This document shows positions 38,301 to 48,308 of a stretch of DNA of 64,000 nucleotides, piece after piece. Source of the DNA: Lytechinus pictus (Eukaryota; Echinodermata; Echinoidea; Temnopleuroida; Toxopneustidae). The stretch is from NCBI RefSeq assembly GCF_037042905.1, contig NC_087254.1:19896603-19960602 (forward strand). Reading direction: 5' to 3'. The translations under genes were made by a program, and so were the position numbers. Positions within the stretch are counted from its first letter, which is position 1. Every line of letters starts with the position of its first letter. The notes under the pieces are model-generated. The model was not told the DNA's origin, searched no databases, and saw only the letters and a list, made by a program, of their open reading frames with translations.

Positions 38301-39269
38301 GGAGATAGCGAAGAAGAGAAAATTGGGAAGAAAAGTTGGAGGTATAAGGTAGGGGGTTCGGATGATAATGAGGAAGGGAGGGAGAAACAGACGGGAAGAG
38401 AGAGAGATTTTCATACGACAGGAGGCTGCCATAATTATGATTTCGCACATTTACTCAAACATTATGACGTCATTTCGAATGTTATGAAACCTCGATTTTT
38501 ATGTAAGAGTTGGACTATGGCCACGAACTTGGCATGAGGTTGGACTTTCCAAGGAATAGCCTTGTATTTTGGCAAAGGTTTTTAGCAATAAATTAACCCG
38601 ACATCCGATTGTGAAAACACACATCAAATATTTTAATGACAACAGCCATACCAGTTATAATAGAAAACAAAACAATTACAAAACAAATAGATCGTAGATG
38701 ATAATATGATATGCACTTCCCCTTATTTTAATTTCTTTCATATCCATATCATTTTCTTATATTCTCCCTATAAAATGGACGGAATTGAAACTTTTCCTTT
38801 TTGCCAATTATATAATTCTCATCTTCCGCGGCCCCCCTCCTTATTTATTTTCTTTTTGTTGATATGTTCATTTTGTTGTTGGTAATTGTTCTTTTCTTTT
38901 CATTTCTAACTTCAACCTTTTCCTCTCGTTTTTGTAAAGAGTGTAATATCTGAAAAATGTATATATTCTAATGTTTACTTTAAGAACAACTTCTAAGATG
39001 CAACGATGCGTTCAGAACCGTGTGCACAGATACATGTGAGGAGACCATTGCATTGCACAAAGTTATTCAACAGTTCCCACCATCGGTCTTAATCTGCGAG
39101 CGAAAGTGAGCTCGCGAACAATGAAACAGCTAGTGACATCACAAAAGACCCCCGTGCCTTGTCAAACAAACAATACTTACTTATAGCATGTATATAGTTC
39201 GCAAGATTTCCACAAAGCTTCAAACGAAATAGAAACATCATCACACCATAGGACTCTTGAGTTGTAAGA

Positions 39270-39466
39270 CAGATTTCGAGCTTGTTGCAAGTTTTTGGCA
39301 GAGTTCCTGTGCTTAACATGCCTATAAGGAAGAGGATAATTATATAGTGTCAGTCAACAGTTATCTCCTATCCCTCTATACACGGTTCGATGTCGATCTT
39401 GTTTTCTCTCACTCAAGACTTGTTGATCTAGTTTTTGATGATCCCGGAATCCTAATTGAAATTGGG
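39270..39466 (+). other. probable 5' non-coding exon of membrane-protein gene A
   Basis: The sequence up to TTGGG|GTAAGT (donor at 39467) is conserved with 46610-46787 in unit B, where the same donor follows TTGGGG. Both are followed by a conserved ATATTTACA. An acceptor may lie at ACACCAG before 41526, shortly upstream of the coding ATG. The exon start is unknown; the reading is inferred from conservation between the two copies. Confidence 0.35.
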
Positions 39467-40227
39467 GTAAGTCATATTTACATACATTATCTTTTTGATG
39501 ATCATGACGACTAGAATATATTATGTCTATCGGCCTATATCTGCAACCGTCCAATGTTGCAGAATAGGAGGCATCTTAAATCCATGTCAGGTTAATATTG
39601 TGCACCGTTATTGTGCGAATATTATAACGCATATTGCCTAGAATTTTGTAATGAATGACTTGAATCCAATCGCCTTCAAGTGAATATCCAGTTCTCATTA
39701 TAATAATTCCCCTGAATCCTGTAAAATCCATATATATTTTTTTGCTCATTGGTGGTAATTTGCATCATCATGCATTTGAATCATGTTCAGTGAGTTCATG
39801 CACAGACCAACGTCAGGAAAGCTAGCTACCCTTGATATTGGGTCAAGTTCGGGGTCATTTCCTTCCAGGCTCATATTGCATGACTTTTCTTATGAAAGCT
39901 GTATGGGGGAACGTGGGACAAGTTTTATTCCAGCTACAACCAACGGTATACCTATACAGATATATTTATTTTTTATCATGGTTGTTCCACTTTATATGTT
40001 TGTCATTTTGCCTCCGACGAAGATTCTGCTAGGATCGAAAGCTTAGGCCCCTTTTGACTTTCATATTTATTTTTCAGAAATCATTTCTGCATGTACAAAA
40101 CACCCTGCCGCACAATATACCATATTTGAGAAGGGGCCAGTAGGATACATAACGTGTTCGTTAATAGCATGGACTAATAGACAGGGCGACGCTGCAATGA
40201 AGGGGAGAGTGGAATAATAAAGAAGAC

Positions 40228-41042
40228 CCGGGGGGGGGGGCAGTCAAATATATTGCTGTACACACGCGTGACCAAGTATCCAAACACCCCCTAAACGAGT
40301 TTTTTCTGTGTGCAAAAGTACCCCCTAAACAAGTTTTTCGCGGGCTTTTTAAAGAACATTTTGGCCCCTAAACAAGTTGTCGCCAAAATATGAAAAAGCT
40401 TGGGGAAAAACATACCCTAAACACGTTTGGCTAGTCTTAAAAAAAAAAAGCTTTGGGGAAAAAACATACCCTAAATACGTTTGACCCCGCGATTGACAAT
40501 TGACCAGTCTTTCAAAACCACCCTTTTTCTTGAAAATCGGTGTTTTTGATACCCTTAAAGGTATTGTTTAACTTTGTGAGCAGCCGATTTAAAAAATTCT
40601 CAAACCAAGATGAAACATGTGTACAAGTGCATGTATTATAACTAGTAAACCCTGAAAACAACCATTATTGAGAATGAAAAGCTAAAACTACAAGGCAAAC
40701 CCCGATTTTGTAAATGGGTGTCTAATAGACGCCTAAATGGTACACATAAGTGTATGGGATGAAATTAAGATGGTGTTTTCGGTCACTTTATATTTCAATT
40801 TTTGAAGCACTAAATAATTATTTTCTAACGCAATTTTTTTCTGGGCTTCATTTTTGTAACATATCACAGACACAGGTGACAAGTGTGACCTTCTAGCTCA
40901 GATTTTTTAAAAGTCAAAACAATGTTAACCAATCACTTTAACGAGTCCACGCGCGGACCGCGTCCAAAACTGAAAAACACTCCTTTAAACGCGTTTTTTT
41001 TTGTCACGCGTGTGTACAGAAATATATTTGACTGGCCCCCCG
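40228..41042. mobile_element. 815-bp inverted-end MITE with subterminal CCCCTAAAC repeats
   Basis: Left end GGGGCAGTCAAATATATTGC followed by TGTACACACGCGTGAC; the right end is the inverse (GTCACGCGTGTGTACAGA, then TATATTTGACTGGCCCCC). Inside the left end a CCCCTAAACNNGTTT motif recurs about five times (40285-40490), and once inverted near the right end. Sits in the presumed 5' intron of gene A and is absent from unit B. Confidence 0.85.
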
Positions 41043-41639
41043 GGAAAGAAGACTATCAAAAGATGGGCCTGTCTTATATTACTCTTTGTTATTCAGTTAA
41101 AATAATGATGTCACTGTTATGTCGTCTTAATATTTAAATAGCGGTAAATGTTGTAATCGTAAAGTATATGTTTTCATTTCCCAGCTACAAAAGATATGGA
41201 CCAATCATCTTCTTATTAAGTAAGAGCAAAATGAGATATCTCAGAAGCACTTATATGATTATTGTCAGCTTGTTCGCTTTTTTTTGGATTGACTAATAAT
41301 ATTATTATTTGCGTTTCAACAAATAAAAAATTGCAATGCATATTATATTATCATAAACAGAAATAATAGATGAAGGCATCTTAAATATTTTAAGACAAAA
41401 CAGAATTGATGTCATTTTTAATAATAATATTTTTAGTACATGGTGGATTGTGACCTCCAATATTCAATAATTACCATGTTTCACTATTGTTTATCTAAAA
41501 ATTAATGATCAATGCAGCAAGAATAACACCAGGGTAAATTCGAAGACTTCCCGAATCAATCACTATCTCAAGGATTGTCATCAGCCGCCGACGTCACCGT
41601 TAACATCGTAAGCAACGATCATCTTGTGTTCTTCTCAAG

Positions 41640-43719
41640 ATGCCTTCATCTAAGGAGAAAGAGAGGAAGATAGAGGGCGCTTCACCAGTGAGCTACAAAG
41701 GAAAAGAAGATCACAATATTCCCCTCGTCGTTCTGACTGTGCTCATGGTCATCATCTACTGCGTATCTCTTGTTATTCCAAACTCCGAGCGATGGGGTAG
41801 GTAAAGCTAACGAAGTTTTAAACTCTCTCTCACTGGGAAGACTTACAAAAATAACTTTTCAAATAATTCATCGCGCCATATTGAAATTCTCCCCCCACTT
41901 TGCCTTTTTGAATGAATTTACAAGACCTCTCTTTTCGTTTGTCAAGTCGAATTTTGTATAACTTAGAAGTATAATATTTCCGTCCTACACAGGTAGAGGG
42001 AGGGCATTTGCCTGTAGAAAATTTCAAGATCCACCTTTTCTTCTACTTTGTAGCGAAAATTGCATCCGCCAAAAATTTTGAATTCGGCCTTGGAGCCTTA
42101 ACTTAAACTCCTTTACCAACGTAACCTATCAAAATAATTTATTGTTTATGTTTATTGGGTTATGAAGTAGCTATCATGCTTATGGCCATGATTACGTAGC
42201 GTTAGGTGTAAGTAAACACAATAAGGACCAACAATACCGTACCTGAAACCACTTCACTCTTCTTCTTCGCCATGGAAACGTTTACAGATACAGTATAGTA
42301 TTTTAATAAATAGTGTAATCATTGCTATGTTATTACCAACAAACCCTGCTCCTTTCCTTTGTAGGTTGGTTACCAACATCTGTAGGGAATGCCTCTGACG
42401 TACGCCCGACCGAAGTCACCCCAGCTGGTTGGGCGTTCCTTATCTGGATCATCATATTCATGTGGCAGATGATATGGCTCATCTACGCTCTCGTCAACCT
42501 CTGCCGTCGGAACGAACACGGTCCCGTCTACCTCAACCCACCGATCATCAACATCCACTTCGTTGTCGCGTACCTGGCAAGCCTGGTGGCAATCATCGCC
42601 TGGTATTTTGTCTGGACACATCTTATCATCTGGGGATCGTTGATAGTGATCGCTGTCATTCCGGTGTCCGTCTGGACTTGCATTGCTATCCTTACTCGTG
42701 GACTCGTCTGCTACGAAGCTAACTTTTCAAGGTGATTACTTCATTTATTAAAAACTATGACGATATTTGTCAGAGTAGTGGATCATTCGTAAGGAAATAG
42801 AGGTTTAAAGCTTCAAAGCAGGAAATAACATTCAAGTCCTCAAAGTATTCAGGCAAACGAATTGAGAGGAATGGGTTATGGAATGTTGTTGTAAAATTTC
42901 GAGAAAGCGAAACGAGCGAGCCAGAATACCGACCTTAAAAATATCATGACACGGATTTGGCGTTTGGAATGTAAAATAAGACTTTCCATTCAAGGAAGAT
43001 CCAAGAAACTTGGACGATCTTAAATTTCTAATGACAAAATGACAATATGTGTGTGAGTGGGGGGTCGATCCCCGAATGCACCTGTACGCATGTGATTATG
43101 CCTACCAGTTAATTCTGGCAGGTTAATAGCTCATACAGATTGTCCTAGTAATAATTTGATTAATGGTATTCCTACCGGTAATCACCCGCCATCCACTCAT
43201 ATTTCTTTAAAAGGGCGCCATCATCCATTAAAATGTTTTTTTAGTAATATTTATGGCATACAATTTTGGTTTCCTCTATTGTTTGTCTTTTCACACAGTC
43301 GATTTGATCTTTGGATATACCGTATTCTAGTCCTCAACGGACTAGCTATCTTTGGGACCTGGACCTCGCTCGCCACGCACATCAACATCGCTATGGTCTT
43401 CATCTACGATTTCGGCACGAGTGTCAACGTCGGCTCCACCATCGCACTCGTCCTCCTCCTCATCCTCGTCAGCGTGTACGCATTCCTCGATCTCTTCTTA
43501 TGGGATCGCTATCTCCGATTCAACGTCCTCTCCTTCCCCGTGGTCATCTGGGCAGTGTCGGCCGTCATCGACAAGCGACAGGACGAAGTCGATTTCAGCG
43601 TTGATGCAAATTTTATTCTTGCCGCCGTTTTGTTGTCTGTAGGTGTTCTTGCGTTCATTCTAAAGATTGTTTTACTTCTCGTTCGCTCTGTACGTGAGAG
43701 CCAACGGCACGTCGTCTAA
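41640..43719 (+). CDS. multi-pass membrane protein, TspO/MBR-related, copy A
   Basis: Exons 41640-41796, 42365-42731 and 43299-43719 join exactly in phase (157+367+421 = 945 nt) to give 314 residues. About eight hydrophobic segments are seen: near 27-46, 77-97, 115-136, 139-163, 183-210, 219-242, 252-266 and 280-303. The head is short and charged, with Ser and Lys; the tail is RSVRESQRHVV. NAS at 61-63 is a possible glycosylation site. TEVTPAGWAFLIWIIIF followed by a Trp-rich stretch, and later NGLAIFGTWTSLATHINIA and PVVIWAVSAVID, resemble long TspO/MBR-type tryptophan-rich membrane proteins. That family call is from memory and moderate; classic TspO is only ~160 residues with five helices. 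Its tandem paralogue is at 48309. Confidence 0.88.
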
Positions 43720-44127
43720 AAAATTAACTTGAAGACGCAATAAGTTTTTGATTAATTACGAATAGATAAATTCCAAGGACTGTGTAGCCACGGTCGCTAT
43801 TACTCGCGGTCGCAATTCTCTAGGAACTCGAATACTGACGTAATATCCATACTCTATTTTGTATACGAATCTGATATATATTCGATTGTTGATACTGGAT
43901 TATATGTAACATCCATGTCAAGAAGCTAGAACCTACAGTAGATTTTTATTAAGTATTCGTAGTATATTGTATAGTAGTGTAATGAAGACTAGCTGTTACA
44001 CCATCAAGTATTAATTTTACATGTATTGTATATTTCAACATGAATAATGACCAAAGAGTATCTTTTTGCAATGAATGTCCTCTTTTTCAAATAACATTTT
44101 TAAGAGAACGACAGATTGTTTATTATC

Positions 44128-44397
44128 CAGAATGTTCCACAGATTAATTATCGTTCTAGATCCCCTAGTCACACGATTGCGCATTTACACTACTTGCTGC
44201 CCCAAACTATGGAATAACCTGTCAGTTGATTTAAAAAGCTCTCCATCACGTACTTTCTTCAAAATAAAAATTGAAAACATATCTCTATAATGAAGAAAAT
44301 TGCTGTGTATACATAGAATTAAGTAAGGAGAGCTCCGAACAAGCGCAGCTGAATATAATGAAAGCTGCGCTATATAAATTTATGTTTATTATTATTT
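44128..44397 (+). mobile_element. extreme 3' fragment of a non-LTR retrotransposon in the gene A 3' region
   Basis: An open stretch ends in CCPKLWNNLSVDLKSS...FFKIKIENISL and stop, the usual last ~50 residues of CR1/L2-type reverse-transcriptase ORFs. It is followed by the tail GCGCTATATAAATTTATG and a TTATTATTATTT run. The corresponding place in unit B (after 51180) lacks it. Confidence 0.7.
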
Positions 44398-44976
44398 AGT
44401 AGATGGACTTGATTTTACATTTTTATTTTGTATTTAATACAATGATCGTATTGTATGGTCTGTGTATTTATTACCACTGATAACTCGCTCAAGTAATCAA
44501 CCGAACCGTGAGTTGATCGATCATTAATCATGTTCATGCTTGTAACTGCACAGTCATACTTGATCATAACTTCTTTCAGTTAGGCAATGCTGCCATCTTT
44601 AGACACTGATGATCATAGCAATGCACCTGCGTAGATATTATTATGACGGGCTCTTTTGACAAACTATTTTAATTAATTAGTAATCGTTTTTAATATTAGC
44701 ATATTAAATGTTGTGCCCCAATTTTCATATTAACATGTATATGAATAAGATATAAGTTATAATTTTCCCCTTGCTGCTAATTACTCAGGCATTTGTTTTC
44801 TTCGAATTGCTATTATTTCTTCACAGTTGCTATGAACTGAACAGTATACCATAGGTTAAAATTATGTATATATATTTTTCGTTGACATTATGAGATTGTC
44901 ACAATAATATTGTAATTGATGATACCCCCATGATCATTATTATCATGATTATTGTACATTTGTATTTTTATATTTC

Positions 44977-44982
44977 AATAAA
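44977..44982 (+). terminator. polyadenylation signal AATAAA of gene A
   Basis: AATAAATG lies in a stretch conserved with unit B at 52223. It implies a 3' untranslated region of about 1.26 kb. Use is inferred from the conservation. Confidence 0.45.
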
Positions 44983-45458
44983 TGCTGAAGCTCATGCTAA
45001 GAATAAGAAATGACGTTGACACCTATGTTGGTTCTAACGATACCTATGATAGCGATAGTGGGTATGATGTGGATATGTGTGGTAGTTTTTTTGATGGTGA
45101 CGGCTAGACAACTGTAGTGGTGGTTGTGATGGTTGTGGTGGTGGGGGGGGGGGTTGATGGTAAGCGTTACAGCCAGGTTATTAGTGGTAGTTGATGGCGA
45201 GGCTATTTTTATATGATGACGATGGTAATATACATGTATTGAAGTGATGATGGTGGTGGGGACGGATGTTTATGAACGATTATTATGACGATGGCGATGG
45301 TGATGAATTTGCTGATTGTGACGTTTTTACATTTAGGAACAGGGTCTATTAAAAAAAATATATTCATTGACATTTTATTTTATGAAGTCCATTGTAAATT
45401 TTAGAATTGCCACACGAAGTAAATAAATGGATGGGAGGGATGGATGGATGAAGTCAGT

Positions 45459-45740
45459 GGGCCCCGCCTTACAAAGAGTTACGATTGATCCAATCAACCA
45501 CAACTATGGAAAGCCAGCAACGTCAACATCTAAAATGCAAGTTTGTTCACATTATATATTTTTTTAGATATGATGTATAATCATGAATTCATTACTTTTT
45601 TTTTTGAAAATTCAGTGTGCTTCTCTTTTTTTACAATAGTTATCATGCAAATTTCCTGGAAAAAACAAACATGACATTGTTGGATTTCCATATTGTTTAA
45701 GATGATCGGATCAATCGTAACTCTTGGTAAGACGGGTCCC
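45459..45740. mobile_element. MITE with GGGCCCCGTCTTAC ends, copy 1
   Basis: Left end GGGCCCCGCCTTACAAAGAG then TTACGATTGATCC; the right end is the inverse GATCAATCGTAACTCTTGG, TAAGACGGGTCCC. Between are ACTATGGAAAGCCAGCAA and an AT-rich centre. Directly followed by a second copy. Confidence 0.85.
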
Positions 45741-45753
45741 AGGGCCCCGTCCA

Positions 45754-46027
45754 GGGCCCCGTCTTACAAAGAGTTGCGATTGATCCAATCAATCGCAACT
45801 ATGGAAAGCCAGCAAAGTCAACATATAAAATGCATACTTGTTTTTTAAAATTTCTAGATATGAATGTATATCCACAAATTAGTAAAATTTCTTGTCAATT
45901 TGGTGTGTTCTCCTTTGTTTACAAAGGACTTTTTCAAATTTCATGTAGAAAAAAAATATGACACTAATGGATTTCCATAGAGTTACGATTGATTGGATCA
46001 ATCGTCACTCTTTGTAAGACGGGGCCC
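45754..46027. mobile_element. MITE with GGGCCCCGTCTTAC ends, copy 2 (tandem)
   Basis: Same structure as the element at 45459 and in the same orientation, 13 bases away. The left and right ends mirror GGGCCCCGTCTTACAAAGAG. The two lie between the duplicated gene units. Confidence 0.85.
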
Positions 46028-46266
46028 ATGTCTACAGTCATGACAATGATTATTGTTATCATTATTATTATTTTTAATTATGCTTGATATCGAATTGAAT
46101 ATAAGTTTCTTGCAACGCCCCACTAGAGAGTGTCAGTGTCAGAGATAATATACAGAGACACAGAGAAAGAGATATGAGATGGCGAAGATTGGAGGAGATA
46201 GAGAAGAAGAGAGAATGGGGAGGTAAGAGAGGAAAAGAGCTAGGAGATGGGAGGGGGTTGAGAAAG

Positions 46267-46320
<54 letters not shown>

Positions 46321-46609
46321 GAGATATGGAGAGAGGTATTTTCATACGAAAGAAAGCTTTCATAACAATTATTTTGCTATTGTTATGATTTCGCACATGC
46401 ACTCAAGCAAGCATTCACCACAATGACATCATTTTTTCTGTTATGAAACCCAATTTTTATGTAAGCGTTGGACTTTAACCCTGAACTTAATATGAATTTT
46501 ATAACTTTTCACGGAGAGTCAACAAAATTTCTAAAACGCTCCAAACGCAATACTAATCGAGTTTATAAAAGCAGTTTCAAGAACAGTTGTGTTCGTCGTA
46601 CATCAATGC

Positions 46610-46787
46610 AGATTTCGAGCTTGTAACAAGTTGATTGGCCAATTTCCTGGCCGGCTGAAAGAAGAGTTTCAAAGAGATATCACACATTTGATCAAACGGG
46701 ATATTTCTAGTGTTTGATGCCCCAGATCGCTCTCTCTCAAGATACTTTGTCTAATTCTGAACGCTCGCAGTAATCCTACATTTGGGG
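46610..46787 (+). other. probable 5' non-coding exon of membrane-protein gene B
   Basis: Counterpart of 39270-39466: the donor TTGGGG|GTAAGT begins at 46788. The start is unknown; inferred from conservation between the copies. Confidence 0.35.
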
Positions 46788-47743
46788 GTAAGTCTATATT
46801 TACAAGTCATTACATATTTTAAAGATCATGACGACTGCTACCATCAAGTCTCGCAAAATATGATGCATTTTAAAGCTAATTAAGTGAGTTCATACTTTAA
46901 TGTGGTGATACCAACTACTAACATTGCTCTCGTGGTCAGAAAATCAGGTCAAGTTCGGGCTCGTTTCGTGTCAGGCTCCCATTGCGTGCCTTTTGTATGA
47001 AAATTGTAACAAGTTATGTATGGAGAAACGTGGGAAAGGTTTACATTGTACTTTCATGAAAGATTCAGAATGAAATAGATAGATTTTTTTCAGAATGTAT
47101 TGCCATAAAACCCCCTTTACACTAGGAAAACAGGCCCGACTAGGCACCGTACGATATAAGTTATTATGTGTAAAAAATGCTTTACAGTTTAAAAGGGAAA
47201 GAAAAGAAGAGTATCAATTCAATTCATTTATTCAATCATTTAAAAAATCAATATACAAACCAAAATAAATACAAAATCATACATGAATGTACAGTATAGT
47301 TTAAATGATTAGGGTGCCCTTAAAAGCAAAAGCTTGATGAGTGGGACACCCAATACATATATATATAAAACGGAGAGGCCAGGGATACGTCACTACTGTA
47401 TATACCCTTGCTATTGATTAAACATAATGACGTCACCTTAATTCCGATTTCGTCTGAACATCCCCAAATTGAAGTCTTGCCCATATTAAATACCTTGGCA
47501 CTGCCCCTGTACAAGGTAATTACGGTAAAATGCGGTCAATGTCGCAATTTTCAAATATGTTTTCATGCCATAGCTACAAAAATGTGGATTGATCATCTAA
47601 GCGCAAATTGAGTGTTGCCAAACTGCATATGATATTCCGTTACTTGTTTGTTTGACTGATTATTGTGCATCCCAACAAATACATAAACCAAAATTTCACA
47701 GTGTATATTCATATTACATAATTTTACTAAGTAGATACGCAAA

Positions 47744-47969
47744 CAGTGGCGTACGGATTGGGGCTTGGGGGCGCTTGCCCCCCCAAAAAAATCATGAAGA
47801 AGAAATAAAAGAGGAAAGGAAGGAGAAAAGAGTGAAAAAGATCTTATGTCAAAATCTATTACAAAATGGATTTTTTGTCATAATCTTTTGCTCGCTCTCA
47901 ACTTTTTATAAATTTTGCCCGATACGCCATATTTGGCCCCCTAAAAAATGTTTCCTCATTACACCACTG
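47744..47969 (+). mobile_element. hAT-like MITE with 8-bp target-site duplication
   Basis: Begins CAGTGGCGTACGG, ends ATTACACCACTG. Flanks are TACGCAAA (left) and TACGCAGA (right), seven of eight identical. The interior has CTTGCCCCCCCAAAA and TTTTGCCCGATACGCC, shared with 16004-16272. Present only in unit B. Confidence 0.8.
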
Positions 47970-48308
47970 TACGCAGATAAAGACATCTAAAATAATTGTT
48001 AAACAAAAGCAATCTTGTCATTTTTGCACGTTTTTATGAAATAAATAATCATGAATACAGTGTGGAGTATACAGGAGATCATTATCATCAGCAATTAGGC
48101 TTAAATAGATTGTGATCTAATCATATTTCATTTCTTATCTCTAAATTCTGAATTCAGTGAAAGTATCAACGCGAGGGGGCAAATTTGAAGACTTCCCGGG
48201 TCACTCCCTATTTCAAGGACTGACACCATAAAATACTTTCGATTTAGCTTTCGACATTGCCCTCATCATCAACAAGCTACTCCCACCTTTGTCATCCAGT
48301 TCGCGAAG

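Larger units (their letters stand above)
38150..45030 (+). repeat. segmental duplication, unit A
   Basis: Flanks and exons of the first membrane-protein gene reappear in the same order in unit B (46180-52270). Shared blocks: TTTCATACGA ... ATGATTTCGCACAT ... GTTATGAAACC (38410 / 46335), GATTTCGAGCTTGT (39270 / 46610), GATCATGACGACT (39498 / 46825), GGTCAAGTTCGG (39840 / 46946), GAAGACTTCCCG (41540 / 48190), all coding exons, and TTGTATAGTAGTGTAATGAA (43968 / 50988). Edges are approximate. Confidence 0.85.

Noticed and set aside
37890-38450. 186- and 140-codon frames rich in Ser, Pro and Leu, minus strand
   Set aside because: They run over the GA/G-run block; the same region in unit B does not keep the frame.
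42370-43642. Other-frame ORFs over the membrane-protein exons
   Set aside because: Shadows of the real exons; only one frame joins with exact splice phases and is kept in both copies.
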